Source: Pseudoflavitalea sp. G-6-1-2 (GTDB lineage: Bacteria; Bacteroidota; Bacteroidia; Chitinophagales; Chitinophagaceae). Taken from it: a stretch of 64,000 bases of DNA. Positions 18,387 through 27,573 of this stretch are shown piece after piece. Numbering within the stretch: the stretch's first letter is position 1; each line of letters begins with the position of its first letter. The DNA lies in assembly GCF_012927185.1 (NCBI RefSeq), contig NZ_JABBGB010000003.1:1-64000 (forward strand), read 5' to 3'. The notes beneath the pieces are model-generated. The model was given only the letters and a program-made list of their open reading frames with translations. It was not told the origin of the DNA and did not search any database. The translations under genes were made by a program, and so were the position numbers.

Positions 18387-19349
18387 TCAGAATTTTCTGT
18401 CGGTAGTGAAACGCACCAGTTCTTCGAGTCCTTTGCGAACTTCGATATTGTCGAAGTCATTGAGGATGGCAAGTGCATCATCACGGTACTGGTTCATTTT
18501 CTGTTCGGCGTAGCGGATGCCGCCGGCTTCTTTCACGGTATTGATCACTTCCTGCACTTTCAAAGGATTTCGGTTTTCGTTCTTAATAATATAGATAAGC
18601 TTTCTTCTGGTGGCTTTATCTGCATTATTTAGTGTGTAGATGAGCGGAAGAGTGAGTTTTTTTTCTTTGATATCATTACCGGTGGGTTTGCCTACGGCTT
18701 CGTTGCCATAATCGAAGAGATCGTCCTTGATCTGGAAAGCGATGCCGGTTTTTTCGCCAAAAAGCCTCAGTTTCTCCGCCGTAGTTTCATTTTGGGAAGA
18801 AGAATAAGCTCCTGCGGAGCAGGCTGAAGCCAAAAGAGAGGCTGTTTTATTGGTAATAATCTCAAAATAGGTGTCTTCCTGGAGGTTGAGGGTGCGGGAT
18901 TTCTCCATTTGGAGCAATTCTCCCTCGCTCATCAGCTTTACAGCCCTCGACATGATCTGGAGAATGCGATAATCATCGTTTTCTAAAGAAAGCAACATAC
19001 CTTTGGCAAGGAGATAGTCTCCAACGAGAACGGACACCTTGCTTTTCCAAAGCGCATACGTAGAAAAAAATCCCCTGCGTTCCGGAGATTCATCCACCAC
19101 ATCATCATGTACGAGACTTGCTGTATGCAGCAATTCCACGAGTGATGCTGTCCTGTAAGTAGATTCATTTACAGGCCCGCACAATTTGGCAGACATGAGC
19201 ACAAACATTGGTCTGAGCTGTTTGCCCTTGCGGTTTACGATAAACCGCATGATACGATCCAGCAGCGGGACCTGGCTTTTGACCGCCTCCCTGAACTTTT
19301 TATCAAACGCTGCCAGTTCATCGTGTAGTATTGCCTGTGATAGTTTCAT
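18387..19349 (-). CDS. Polyprenyl (trans-isoprenyl) diphosphate synthase
   Basis: About 320 residues from ATG 19349 (MKLSQAILHDELAAFDKKF); an in-frame extension to 19370 is less likely because the promoter box sits there. The two aspartate-rich motifs are DDVVDESPERRG near residue 80 and DDLFDYG near 210; KGKQLRPMFVLMSAKL near 45 is the IPP-binding region. This is the long-chain all-trans class (IspB/heptaprenyl or octaprenyl type) and most likely makes the menaquinone side chain, fitting the mqnB-mqnD pair elsewhere in the window. Product chain length cannot be read by eye. Confidence 0.92.
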   Translation of the reverse strand: MKLSQAILHDELAAFDKKFREAVKSQVPLLDRIMRFIVNRKGKQLRPMFVLMSAKLCGPVNESTYRTASLVELLHTASLVHDDVVDESPERRGFFSTYALWKSKVSVLVGDYLLAKGMLLSLENDDYRILQIMSRAVKLMSEGELLQMEKSRTLNLQEDTYFEIITNKTASLLASACSAGAYSSSQNETTAEKLRLFGEKTGIAFQIKDDLFDYGNEAVGKPTGNDIKEKKLTLPLIYTLNNADKATRRKLIYIIKNENRNPLKVQEVINTVKEAGGIRYAEQKMNQYRDDALAILNDFDNIEVRKGLEELVRFTTDRKF

Positions 19350-19367
19350 GATTGGAAAAACGAACGG

Positions 19368-19397
19368 CAAACATACTATTTTACTGTGTATTCAAAA
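19368..19397 (-). promoter_or_regulatory. Promoter of the polyprenyl synthase-recJ operon
   Basis: On the minus strand TTTTG (19397-19393), 17 bases, then TATGTTTG (19375-19368). The predicted start lies about 15 bases before ATG 19349, which supports that start codon. Confidence 0.78.
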
Positions 19398-19476
19398 CAG
19401 TAAAACAGGCCGGTTTTACTATGGTCTTAAAGGATGAAAGACAGCAAGATAATGCACGCAACGTTTGTTAAAAAAA

Positions 19477-19507
19477 TTTGGTATTTAGTTTGCAATTAAT
19501 ATTTTTG
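19477..19507 (+). promoter_or_regulatory. Promoter of the OmpA-family gene
   Basis: TTTG (19477-19480), 19 bases, then TATTTTTG (19500-19507): a full match to the Bacteroidota consensus. The predicted transcript starts about 45 bases before ATG 19557. Confidence 0.82.
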
Positions 19508-19556
19508 CACCTAATTCGGATATTGGTTTTCTTAATCCTTCACATAAATTTTAGTT

Positions 19557-21203
19557 ATGGCAAGCAAAAAGTACACAGGTTTATTTGGGTTACTGTGCCT
19601 GCTCTCGTCTGGCGCGTTTGCCCAAATAGGCGGAAGTTACGACGTACAGGATTCCTCTGTAATACCTTCTAAAAGACTCCCTCAGCATTCTGAGTTCATG
19701 GCAAATAATTATGCCTTCCCTGCTAAACCCAGAAATAAATGGGAAATAGGCATCAAGGGAGGTTACGCTTCAATCGCTGGTGACGTTCGTTCCAGGCCTG
19801 GTTTTGGCGGTGCTCTCCATGTTCGCAAAGCATTAGGTTATGTATTCTCTCTGAGAGCAGAATTCGGTTACTATCAGGCGAAAGGTCAGAACTGGCAACC
19901 TGGTAGTGTAAATGCTTCTACTGTAAAAAGCGTTTATCAGGGATACGCAATTGGAGCACCAATGTTCTACAACTACAAGTCTACAATGTATGACGGTAGC
20001 TTACAAGGTGTTTTCACATTGAACAATATTCGTTTTCATAAAGCTAAAACCGGCTTTAACCTCTACGGTTTCGTAGGTGTTGGTGGTCTGGTTTATGATG
20101 TGAAAGTGAATGCCAGAAATGGTAGCGGAGCAACATATGCAGCTGATTTTGCAAAAATCGTTAATGACAGAAATGCTCCCAATGGTCCTGGTTTTAAATA
20201 CAAAGACAGAAAAGATATCAGAAAGCTTGTGAAAGACAAGATGGATGATTCTTATGAGACTAATGCTGAAAGAGAAAATGGCCCAGAACTGTTCGACAAG
20301 CCATTCAAACCAACCTTCGTGTTCGGTGGTGGTGTTCAGTTCCGCCTCAACAAAACACTTAGTCTGAGCATTGAAGACAGAGTAACTGTTGCAAAAACCG
20401 ATCTTCTTGATGGTGTGCAATGGCAGGAAAATCAGGCTGCTCACCCAGCTCTTACTCCTGACAAAGACCTGTTCAACTTCGCTTCAATCGGTCTGAACTT
20501 CAACATCGGTGGAAAATCAGTTGAACCACTCTGGTGGCTGAACCCACTCGATTACGCTTACAACGAACTCAACGCTCCACGTCACATGAAGCTCCCCAAA
20601 CCAGTTTTGGACGATGCTGATGGTGATGGTGTAACCGACCAGTTCGATAACGAGCCCAACACTCCTGCAGGTGCTCCTGTAGATACTCACGGTGTAAGCC
20701 GCGATACAGACGGTGATGGTGTTCCTGACTACAAAGACAAAGAACTGATCACTCCAACACAATGCCAGCCAGTTGATGCTGACGGTGTAGGTAAATGCCC
20801 GGATCCTGAGTGCTGCAAAAACCGCGTTATCGCTCCTGAAAAAGGTTGCACAATCGGTGATCTCCCAAGCGTTAACTTCAAAGGAAAAACTGTAGTTCTG
20901 AGCAAAGATGCGAAAGCCCTCCTGGCTACCGTAGCTCAGAAAATGCGCGACCACTCTGATTGTAAAGTTGCTGTTGTTGGCTATTGCGCTACCAACAAAA
21001 CTGAACAACAGCTCAGCTGGGACCGTGTAAATGCAGTAATCAATCACCTCGTTGAAAAAGAAGGTATCAGCGCTGACCGCTTTATCTTCAAATATGGCGA
21101 AATGGGTGGTGACTGCAACACAGTTGATCTGCGTGATGGAACTGGTGAAGAAGGACCTACAACGGTTCCTGCTCCGCACCCGAATCTCCGCCGCAAAGGA
21201 TAA
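19557..21203 (+). CDS. OmpA-family outer-membrane protein with thrombospondin type 3 repeats
   Basis: 548 residues: signal peptide (MASKKYTGLFGLLCLLSSGAFAQ), an N-terminal barrel of about 300 residues (GGALHVRKALGYVFSLRAEFGYY and similar strands), then acidic calcium-type repeats at about 355-420 (DADGDGVTDQFDNEP, DTDGDGVPDYKD). The C-terminal OmpA-like domain starts near 440 (KTVVLSKDAKALLATVAQKM). The usual GHTD peptidoglycan contact is altered to GYCATNK, while WDRVNAVINHLV remains, so wall binding may be weakened. Together with its consensus promoter and strong terminator this looks like an abundant structural envelope protein. Codon use is even and highly-expressed-like in the second half. 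Confidence 0.92.
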   Translation: MASKKYTGLFGLLCLLSSGAFAQIGGSYDVQDSSVIPSKRLPQHSEFMANNYAFPAKPRNKWEIGIKGGYASIAGDVRSRPGFGGALHVRKALGYVFSLRAEFGYYQAKGQNWQPGSVNASTVKSVYQGYAIGAPMFYNYKSTMYDGSLQGVFTLNNIRFHKAKTGFNLYGFVGVGGLVYDVKVNARNGSGATYAADFAKIVNDRNAPNGPGFKYKDRKDIRKLVKDKMDDSYETNAERENGPELFDKPFKPTFVFGGGVQFRLNKTLSLSIEDRVTVAKTDLLDGVQWQENQAAHPALTPDKDLFNFASIGLNFNIGGKSVEPLWWLNPLDYAYNELNAPRHMKLPKPVLDDADGDGVTDQFDNEPNTPAGAPVDTHGVSRDTDGDGVPDYKDKELITPTQCQPVDADGVGKCPDPECCKNRVIAPEKGCTIGDLPSVNFKGKTVVLSKDAKALLATVAQKMRDHSDCKVAVVGYCATNKTEQQLSWDRVNAVINHLVEKEGISADRFIFKYGEMGGDCNTVDLRDGTGEEGPTTVPAPHPNLRRKG

Positions 21204-21230
21204 TCAATTTTTGCTTTGACTATACTAGAA

Positions 21231-21279
21231 TCCCTTTGATTGGCCGCCGGTAACCCCGGCGGTTGATCAAGGGGTTTTA
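21231..21279 (+). terminator. Terminator of the OmpA-family gene
   Basis: A long interrupted stem (CCCTTTGAT..CCGCCGG with CCGGCGG..ATCAAGGGG) around a TAAC loop is followed by TTTTATAATTTT. Confidence 0.85.
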
Positions 21280-21344
21280 TAATTTTATTAACGCGCTGTT
21301 TTTGAGGATAATAACTATTCCTTTAATATTTGCAGGTAAAACCT

Positions 21345-21352
21345 TAACTTTG
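21345..21352 (+). promoter_or_regulatory. Probable -7 box of the bamD-rpoZ promoter
   Basis: TAACTTTG matches TAnnTTTG and lies 9 bases before ATG 21362, so the leader would be only a few bases. The upstream TTTG box is less clear: the closest, at 21329-21332, is spaced too tightly. Confidence 0.5.
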
Positions 21353-21361
21353 CCCACTTTT

Positions 21362-22177
21362 ATGAGATTATCTTTCATCCTCTTATTCCTGGCTCTGACC
21401 GCCGCATCCTGCTCTAAATTTGCCAAAGTGCAAAAGAGCAACGACTATGAGTATAAGTTAAGGATGGCTGAAAAATATTATGTAGCCAAGAAGTACCATT
21501 TCGCTTCTCAGCTATATTCTGAATTGTTTCCCCTGCTGAAGGGGCAACCCCAGTTTGAAGATCTTTTCTATAAATACGCATACTGCTCTTATTACCTCAA
21601 AGACTGGATGAATGCAGAATCTCTCTTCAAACAGTTTGTGGAAGTATTCCCCAACAGCCCGCGTGCTGAAGAAATGGAATACATGAGATCGTATACGTAT
21701 TTCAGGCAAAGCCCCAAAGCTGAGCTCGACCAAACCAATACGCAGAAGACCATCGGTCTGATGCAGACATTCATCAATACCCACCCCGAATCACCCCGCG
21801 TGAAAGAGGCCACGGAGATCATTGATAAATGCCGCAGGAAAATGGAAGAAAAAGCTCAAAAAAGTGCGGGACTTTATTATAACATGGGACATTTCAGGGC
21901 AGCAGCAATCGCTTACACTTCCCTGATGAATGATTTCCCTGATTCGGAACAAAGTGAGGATTATAAATTCCAGATCATCAAATCATATTACCAGTTTGCA
22001 ACAAACAGTATCGAGGACAAGAAACCTGCACGTTATGAGCAGGTAGTGACCGAGTGTAATGATTTTGTTGATCGCTTCCCAGACAGTAAGCTGCGCAAGG
22101 AAGTAGAGAATTACCTGAATTTATCTAAAAACAATCTTAAAGCTACATCCAATGAGCAAGCTAAGACGCCAAATTAG
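21362..22177 (+). CDS. bamD: Outer-membrane assembly lipoprotein BamD
   Basis: About 271 residues from ATG 21362, which gives a lipoprotein signal (MRLSFILLFLALTAASC, lipobox TAASC); the frame is open to 21263 without a better start. TPR-like helices follow: YYVAKKYHFASQLYSELFP, YKYAYCSYYLKDWMNAESLFKQFVEVFPNSPRAEEMEYM, and GLYYNMGHFRAAAIAYTSLMNDFPDSEQSEDY. This pattern is that of BamD/YfiO, the Bam complex lipoprotein that assembles beta-barrel proteins. The last 26 bases overlap rpoZ. Confidence 0.95.
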   Translation: MRLSFILLFLALTAASCSKFAKVQKSNDYEYKLRMAEKYYVAKKYHFASQLYSELFPLLKGQPQFEDLFYKYAYCSYYLKDWMNAESLFKQFVEVFPNSPRAEEMEYMRSYTYFRQSPKAELDQTNTQKTIGLMQTFINTHPESPRVKEATEIIDKCRRKMEEKAQKSAGLYYNMGHFRAAAIAYTSLMNDFPDSEQSEDYKFQIIKSYYQFATNSIEDKKPARYEQVVTECNDFVDRFPDSKLRKEVENYLNLSKNNLKATSNEQAKTPN

Positions 22178-22493
22178 TGCCAACACCACTAACGTAGCAG
22201 AAACCAAAGATCTGAATGTGATCAAGGGCAAGACTGGTAATGTTTACGAGTCTATCTCCATCATTGCTAAGCGTGCGAATCAGATCAATATCTCTTTGAA
22301 AGAAGAGCTGCACAATAAGCTGGAAGAGTTTGCAAGCCATACAGACAGCCTCGAAGAGATCCACGAGAACAAAGAGCAGATCGAGATCTCAAGAGCTTAT
22401 GAGCGTATGCCAAACCCTGCACTGCTGGCTACTCAGGAGTTTTTTGAAGACAAGATCTACTACCGTAAGAACGAAGATGATCTGTTCAGCTAA
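22152..22493 (+). CDS. rpoZ: DNA-directed RNA polymerase omega subunit, Bacteroidota type
   Basis: 113 residues. The core KGKTGNVYESISIIAKRANQINISLKEELHNKLEEFA carries the omega signature (nvYe.v.ia.rA.qi). The C-terminal extension SRAYERMPNPALLATQEFFEDKIYYR is characteristic of the divergent Bacteroidota form. Its start lies inside the bamD coding region (26-base overlap), a configuration that ties its translation to bamD. A strong terminator follows, so coaBC is a separate unit. Confidence 0.92.
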   Translation: MSKLRRQISANTTNVAETKDLNVIKGKTGNVYESISIIAKRANQINISLKEELHNKLEEFASHTDSLEEIHENKEQIEISRAYERMPNPALLATQEFFEDKIYYRKNEDDLFS

Positions 22494-22522
22494 ATACTGC
22501 TGCCAGAAATAAATATTTGTGA

Positions 22523-22551
22523 AGCGACAGAATCGTTCTGTCGCTTTTTTT
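22523..22551 (+). terminator. Terminator of bamD-rpoZ
   Basis: A 10-bp perfect stem (AGCGACAGAA / TTCTGTCGCT) with a TCG loop runs into eight T. Confidence 0.92.
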
Positions 22552-22621
22552 GTCTGAATAAGCCCTTCATTCCCTTGTATTCATGGCAGGTTTGCTGTCA
22601 GAAACTTTGTAATTTTAGCTT

Positions 22622-23818
22622 ATGTTCCAGGGAAAGAAAATACTGCTCGCCATCACCGGTAGCATTGCCGCCTACAAATCGATTCTCATTGTAAGATTGC
22701 TGGTAAAAGCCGGCGCTGAAGTGCGCGTGGTACTTACACCCTCCGCAAAGGATTTTGTAACGCCACTTACACTGAGCACCCTTTCCAAAAATCCCGTAGT
22801 ATCAGAACTGTTCAACGAGCAGGCATGGAGCAATCACGTAATGCTGGGCCGATGGGCAGATGTAATGCTGGTAGCCCCACTCAGCTGCAATACGCTGGCC
22901 AAAATGGCCGCCGGTCAATGCGATAACATGGTGCTGGCTACCTATCTTTCCGCAACCTGTCCGGTTGTTGTAGCGCCCGCTATGGACGAAGATATGTGGC
23001 ATCATCCCACCACCCGCGAAAACCTCGCCAAGCTCGAATCATTCGGCAATAAAGTAATTCCAGTAGATAAAGGCGAACTCGCCAGCGGCCTTAACGGCGA
23101 CGGCCGGATGGCCGAACCCGAAGCCATTCTGCAATACCTGCAGGATCATCTCTTTCAAACCCGCGACCTCGAAGGCAAAATTGCACTCGTAACTGCGGGG
23201 CCAACCTACGAACCACTCGATCCTGTTCGATTCATCGGCAATCATTCTTCCGGCAAAATGGGCATCGCCATCGCCGAAGAACTGGCCAGAAGAGGCGCAC
23301 AGGTGGAGCTGGTACTGGGCCCATCTTCTTACCATACTCAGGCGAAAGGAATCCATATTCAGCGGGTGCAAACTGCTGAAGAAATGTACCAGGCCTGCAC
23401 AGGCATCTGGCCTACAGCGTCATTAGCCGTGATGTCTGCAGCAGTGGCCGATTACAGTCCAACTACAAAAGCCAAAGAAAAAATAAAGAAAACCGAAGAA
23501 AGCTTTACTCTCGAACTCACCCGAACAAAAGACATACTCGGCAGTCTCGGTAAAGAAAAACAAAACGGACAACTGCTGGTAGGCTTCGCACTCGAAACCA
23601 CCAACGAGAAAGATTATGCGCAGCAGAAGCTGAAAAAGAAGAATGCAGATATCATCGTTCTCAATTCACTCAACGACGAAGGTGCAGGATTCGGCTACGA
23701 TACAAATAAAATCACCATATTTGAAAAAGATGGCAACGAAATTCCTTTCAACAGGAAGCCTAAACAGGAGGTTGCCAGAGATATTGTTGACAGAATTGTA
23801 AATATGCTTTATGCGTAA
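22622..23818 (+). CDS. coaBC: Bifunctional phosphopantothenoylcysteine decarboxylase / phosphopantothenate-cysteine ligase
   Basis: 398 residues. CoaC flavoprotein half: ILLAITGSIAAYKSILIVRLL at the N-terminus, the active-site His in SNHVMLGRWADVMLVAPLSCNTLAKMA near 75, and PAMDEDMWHHPTTREN near 120. CoaB ligase half from about residue 185: VTAGPTYEPLDPVRFIGNHSSGKMGIAIAEELARRGAQV, then MSAAVADYSP, and K-K-K-N-A-D-I-I-V-L-N near 340. It makes 4'-phosphopantetheine for coenzyme A. The last 8 bases overlap the DUF4835 gene, starting a three-gene operon. Confidence 0.98.
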   Translation: MFQGKKILLAITGSIAAYKSILIVRLLVKAGAEVRVVLTPSAKDFVTPLTLSTLSKNPVVSELFNEQAWSNHVMLGRWADVMLVAPLSCNTLAKMAAGQCDNMVLATYLSATCPVVVAPAMDEDMWHHPTTRENLAKLESFGNKVIPVDKGELASGLNGDGRMAEPEAILQYLQDHLFQTRDLEGKIALVTAGPTYEPLDPVRFIGNHSSGKMGIAIAEELARRGAQVELVLGPSSYHTQAKGIHIQRVQTAEEMYQACTGIWPTASLAVMSAAVADYSPTTKAKEKIKKTEESFTLELTRTKDILGSLGKEKQNGQLLVGFALETTNEKDYAQQKLKKKNADIIVLNSLNDEGAGFGYDTNKITIFEKDGNEIPFNRKPKQEVARDIVDRIVNMLYA

Positions 23819-24734
23819 ACCGATAATCCTGATTCTGCTGATCGCCGCCCTGCCTGCCATGATGCAGGCACAGGAGCTGAATGCCCGTGTGAGCATCAAC
23901 GCCAGCCGCGTAAGTTCCCAGACAGATAAGAAAATCTTTCAAACCCTTCAGGCAGCTATCAATAACCTGCTCAACAACCGGAAATGGACAGGCGAAACTT
24001 TTCAGACCAATGAAAAGATCAACTGCAATTTTCTGCTGAATATCGCCGAAGCACAGCCCGGCAATATTTACAAAGCAACGCTTACCGTTCAGGCGGCGAG
24101 GCCGGTTTTCAACACCACTTACGAAACACCTCTCATCAATTTTCTCGACGACAATGTAACGTTCAAGTATGTTGAATTTCAGCCATTCGAATTCAATGAG
24201 AACCGCATTTCGGGCGGCTCCGATCCGCTGGCAGCCAATCTTTCGGCAGTATTCGGTTATTACGTGTATATGATACTGGGGCTCGATTTCAATTCGTTCG
24301 CACCGCGTGGCGGAGCGCCTTATTTTCAGAAAGCGCAGAATGTGGTGAACAATGCTCCGGAGAACCGCGATATCCAGGGATGGAAAGCATTCGACGGATT
24401 GCGCAACAGATACTGGCTGGTAGAGAATCTGGTGAACAACCGTTACAATGCCATTCACGATGCGGTGTACAGTTACTATCGTCTCGGAATGGATCATTTA
24501 TACGAAAACGAAAATGAAGGCCGCACAGCCATTCTCAATACGCTGGGCATGCTCAACAGTCTCAACAACGATATCTCCAATACCATGATCATCCCATTCT
24601 TTCTGCAGGGGAAGTCGGCTGAGCTGGTACGCGTATTCAAAAAAGCCAACCCCGACGAAAAGCAGAAAGCCAGAGACATTCTCATCAAAATAGATATTGC
24701 CAACGCCAATACATATAAACAGGAATTGAAATGA
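23811..24734 (+). CDS. porD: DUF4835 family protein, type IX secretion protein PorD
   Basis: 307 residues with a Sec signal (MRKPIILILLIAALPAMMQAQELN). The body matches the DUF4835 pattern: VSINASRVSSQTDKKIFQTLQAAINNLLNNRKWTGETFQTNEKINCNFLLNI near the N-terminus, a central YYVYMILGLDFNSFAPRGG, and a C-terminal IPFFLQGKSAELVRVFKKANPDEKQKARDIL. From memory, this family is now named PorD of the type IX secretion system and usually follows coaBC in Bacteroidota, as it does here. Its exact task in secretion is unsettled. It overlaps coaBC by 8 bases and the next gene by ATGA. Confidence 0.85.
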   Translation: MRKPIILILLIAALPAMMQAQELNARVSINASRVSSQTDKKIFQTLQAAINNLLNNRKWTGETFQTNEKINCNFLLNIAEAQPGNIYKATLTVQAARPVFNTTYETPLINFLDDNVTFKYVEFQPFEFNENRISGGSDPLAANLSAVFGYYVYMILGLDFNSFAPRGGAPYFQKAQNVVNNAPENRDIQGWKAFDGLRNRYWLVENLVNNRYNAIHDAVYSYYRLGMDHLYENENEGRTAILNTLGMLNSLNNDISNTMIIPFFLQGKSAELVRVFKKANPDEKQKARDILIKIDIANANTYKQELK

Positions 24735-25288
24735 TACGTGTACAGAAACGGAAGAGCAATGCAATGGCAATGCTGATAGTTGGTGCTTGCCTGATGATAT
24801 TGGCAGCATGCAGCAACAAGAACAAAGTTCCATCCGGCGTAATGGATCACGAAGAAATGGAAGCCGTTATGTGGGATATGATCCAGGCAGACCGCTACGC
24901 TGCCATTAGCTTTTCCGGAGACTCCCTCAAGCGGAACAATATCAAAGACGAAACGCTGAAAGTGTACGATCAGGTTTTTCAGATACACAAGATCTCGAAA
25001 GAAGAATTTCTGAAAAGTTATAAATTCTATCTTTCCAGACCCGATATGCTCAAAGTGGTATTCGATTCCATTGCCACCAAGGCCGACCGCAGAAGAAATG
25101 AGGAAATCCACAAACCCGATACCGCCAAACCTGCGCCCATGCCACCTCCTGCAAACCCAGACAGTACTGGTAAACTCAATCCGGCGAGAATCAAATCATT
25201 GAAAGATCTGAGAGAAATGAAGTCGGAAGACACCAGTTTTATCCCCCTCAAGAAAAAAGGTCCCAGACGTTTCAGGCGACCCGAATAG
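24731..25288 (+). CDS. DUF4296 lipoprotein
   Basis: 185 residues with a lipoprotein signal (lipobox LAAC, residues about 24-27). The conserved part is VMDHEEMEAVMWDMIQADRYA followed by YDQVFQIHKISKEEFLKSYKFYLSRPDMLKVVFDSIATKADRR, the DUF4296 signature. The C-terminal third is Pro- and charge-rich and probably disordered, ending in a basic KKGPRRFRRPE. Overlap with porD by ATGA suggests a linked envelope role; molecular function is unknown. Confidence 0.82.
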   Translation: MIRVQKRKSNAMAMLIVGACLMILAACSNKNKVPSGVMDHEEMEAVMWDMIQADRYAAISFSGDSLKRNNIKDETLKVYDQVFQIHKISKEEFLKSYKFYLSRPDMLKVVFDSIATKADRRRNEEIHKPDTAKPAPMPPPANPDSTGKLNPARIKSLKDLREMKSEDTSFIPLKKKGPRRFRRPE

Positions 25289-25348
25289 CATTGTTGTTCG
25301 GCGACAGCTTTATACTTATTTTTACCTGTTAAAATTGCTTGTTAGGTT

Positions 25349-26041
25349 ATGAACAAAGTATTTGCAAATGCCGATGAGGCAGTAAAAGATATTCAGGACG
25401 GAGCCACCATCATGCTTGGTGGCTTTGGTCTTAGTGGCATACCTGAGAACAGTATCGCAGCGCTGGTGCGCAGTGGTGTGAAGAATCTTACCTGTATCTC
25501 CAACAATGCCGGTGTGGATGATTTCGGTCTTGGACTGATGCTGAAAACCCGCCAGATCAAAAAAATGATGAGCTCCTACGTAGGTGAGAATGCAGAATTC
25601 GAACGTCAGCTGCTGCAGGGCGAACTGGAGGTAGACCTCATTCCGCAGGGCACGCTCGCTACCCGCATTCAGATGGCAGGAATGGGCATCCCCGCATTTT
25701 TCACGCCCGCAGGATACGGAACAGAAGTAGCTGCCGGAAAAGAAGTGCGCGAATTCAATGGCAAGATGTATCTGATGGAACATGCACTGCATGCATCATT
25801 CTCCATTGTGAAAGCATGGAAAGGCGATACACTGGGCAATCTGGTATTCCGCAAAACCACCCGCAATTTCTCCACCTCCATGGCAAAAGCAGGCGATATC
25901 ACTATCGCAGAAGTGGAGCACCTGGTACAGCCGGGAGAAATTGATCCCGATGATGTGCATGTGGCCGGCATTTACGTACACCGCATCTTCCAGGGCAAAG
26001 ACTATGTGAAAAGGATCGAGAGACGTACCGTGAAACTCTGA
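25349..26041 (+). CDS. scoA: 3-oxoacid CoA-transferase subunit A
   Basis: 230 residues. The start MNKVFANADEAVKDIQDGATIMLGGFGLSGIPENSIAALV carries the glycine-rich CoA-binding motif of subunit A. ISNNAGVDDFGLGLML, SSYVGENAEFERQLLQGELEVDLIPQGTLATRIQMAGMGIPAFFTPAGYGT and VKAWKGDTLGNLVFRKTTRNFS are family-typical. With subunit B it moves CoA from succinyl-CoA to acetoacetate or a similar acid, feeding ketone or short fatty acid use. Subunit B follows 33 bases later. Confidence 0.96.
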   Translation: MNKVFANADEAVKDIQDGATIMLGGFGLSGIPENSIAALVRSGVKNLTCISNNAGVDDFGLGLMLKTRQIKKMMSSYVGENAEFERQLLQGELEVDLIPQGTLATRIQMAGMGIPAFFTPAGYGTEVAAGKEVREFNGKMYLMEHALHASFSIVKAWKGDTLGNLVFRKTTRNFSTSMAKAGDITIAEVEHLVQPGEIDPDDVHVAGIYVHRIFQGKDYVKRIERRTVKL

Positions 26042-26074
26042 TCTGTTCTATTTTTTCAACATTCAAATGCTTGT

Positions 26075-26734
26075 ATGGCTTTAGATAAATTCGGAATCGC
26101 AAAACGCATTGCGCAGGAACTGCGCGATGGAATGTATGTAAATCTCGGTATCGGAATTCCCACACTGGTGAGCAACTATATTCCTGCAGGAATGAGTATC
26201 ATGCTGCAATCTGAGAACGGATTGCTGGGCATGGGGCCTTATCCCACCGACGAAGAAGTGGATGCAGATCTCATCAATGCCGGAAAAGAAACCGTTACCA
26301 CTTTGCCCGGCAGCGCATTCTTCGACAGTGCCGAAAGCTTCGGCATGATCCGCGCCGGTAAAGTAGATCTTACCGTACTCGGCGCCATGGAAGTGTCGGA
26401 GAACGGAGATATTGCCAACTGGAAGATCCCCGGTAAAATGGTGAAAGGGATGGGCGGCGCTATGGACCTCGTGGCCAGTGCCAAGAACATTATTGTAGCC
26501 ATGATGCATACTAACCCCAAAGGAGAATCGAAAGTATTGCCCGATTGTACACTGCCACTCACCGGAGTGAATTGTGTAAAAAGAATAGTGAGTGATCTGG
26601 CTGTGCTCGATGTATTACCCGGAGGCGGATTCAAACTAGTTGAGCGCGCACCCGGCGTATCGGTGGAAGAGATCGTTTCTAAAACTGCAGGAAAACTGCT
26701 GGTGGAAGGCGATATTCCTGAGATGAAGGTTTAA
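26075..26734 (+). CDS. scoB: 3-oxoacid CoA-transferase subunit B
   Basis: 219 residues. [36 protein letters not shown] holds the catalytic glutamate (SENG motif, about 49-52) that forms the glutamyl-CoA thioester. [54 protein letters not shown] is strongly conserved in the family. It pairs with the upstream subunit A; two hairpins follow the stop. Confidence 0.96.
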   Translation: MALDKFGIAKRIAQELRDGMYVNLGIGIPTLVSNYIPAGMSIMLQSENGLLGMGPYPTDEEVDADLINAGKETVTTLPGSAFFDSAESFGMIRAGKVDLTVLGAMEVSENGDIANWKIPGKMVKGMGGAMDLVASAKNIIVAMMHTNPKGESKVLPDCTLPLTGVNCVKRIVSDLAVLDVLPGGGFKLVERAPGVSVEEIVSKTAGKLLVEGDIPEMKV

Positions 26735-26794
26735 TTGTAAAAGCCTCTCAGGCTGAAAATATTCGCAAGTGCCGGATGAATTTGTGACTGCCCG

Positions 26795-26846
26795 GTCGCT
26801 CGCGTCTCGCGAGTGACTTATATTTCTTCGCCTCTGGCGAAATATT
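26795..26846. terminator. Two adjacent hairpins between convergent transcription units
   Basis: The first (26795-26817) pairs GTCGCTCGCG with CGCGAGTGAC over a TCT loop. The second pairs TTCGCC with GGCGAA (26827-26841) over another TCT loop, with partly pairing ATATTT/AAATAT flanks. They lie between scoB and the minus-strand membrane gene. U tracts are weak, so the terminator call is tentative. Confidence 0.5.
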
Positions 26847-26862
26847 GTACCTCAAAATAAAT

Positions 26863-27534
26863 CTAAAACTTTTCGAACCTCGCAGCTTCTTTGGTTGCGG
26901 GGTTCTTTATTTTGGCAGAAGCGGCGATGATGAAGAAAATGCTTCTGATCACCACCACCAGACATTGCATGATGGCCATCTCAAACTGCGGCTGCGCACC
27001 TGCGGATGGGATCATAGCCAGCAACAGCTGCATGCAGCTGAAAGCAATCACCCCTAAAATGATCCAGAAGAGTGGTAATTGAAAAATGAATACCTGCCCC
27101 GATCTCAGCAACTGAATCATTCCCAGAACAGCTACGGCCAACAATATCAGGTGCTGCAATGCCAGTACGATACCAGCAGACGCTGCAGCGCCACGGATAG
27201 CATATACCGTTATGATCACCGAAAGAAATGCAATGGAGAGGATATAAAACAGATCCCGCGCCCATTTTTGTTTGGAGGCAGGTTTGAGCATGTACAATAA
27301 CAGGATGAATTCTGCGAGGCTGAATACGGCCTGTGTAAAAGGATAACTGCCCTGATTTACGGGCATTACACCGGAAAAAAGCTGATGCATGAAGGTCAGC
27401 AGGGAGAAAACCATCAGAAAGTTCAGCAGATCTGTTTGCCAGATTTTTCTGAACAGAATAATCAGCGCGGGAGAGAGCGCTGCGAGCATAGCGATTATAT
27501 TGAGTACATCCAGTATAAGTCCGGTTTTAACCAT
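26863..27534 (-). CDS. Seven-helix membrane protein (putative sensory partner of the adjacent two-component system)
   Basis: 223 residues with seven hydrophobic helices (about 8-30, 36-57, 66-85, 92-110, 118-141, 151-176, 186-205) and a short basic tail. There is no signal peptide or soluble domain. It lies 39 bases downstream of the response-regulator gene and is a distant paralogue of the broken membrane gene at 29153-29900: both have VFI-(x)6-FW-I-(x)11-15 in helix 6 and a V-I-(R/K)-(N/S) in helix 7. I do not know a named family. A sensing or ligand-binding role for the kinase next door is inference from gene order only. Confidence 0.7.
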   Translation of the reverse strand: MVKTGLILDVLNIIAMLAALSPALIILFRKIWQTDLLNFLMVFSLLTFMHQLFSGVMPVNQGSYPFTQAVFSLAEFILLLYMLKPASKQKWARDLFYILSIAFLSVIITVYAIRGAAASAGIVLALQHLILLAVAVLGMIQLLRSGQVFIFQLPLFWIILGVIAFSCMQLLLAMIPSAGAQPQFEMAIMQCLVVVIRSIFFIIAASAKIKNPATKEAARFEKF

Positions 27535-27573
27535 ATGGGTGTATTAGGGTACTCCGGTTTTCAGCGTAATGGT

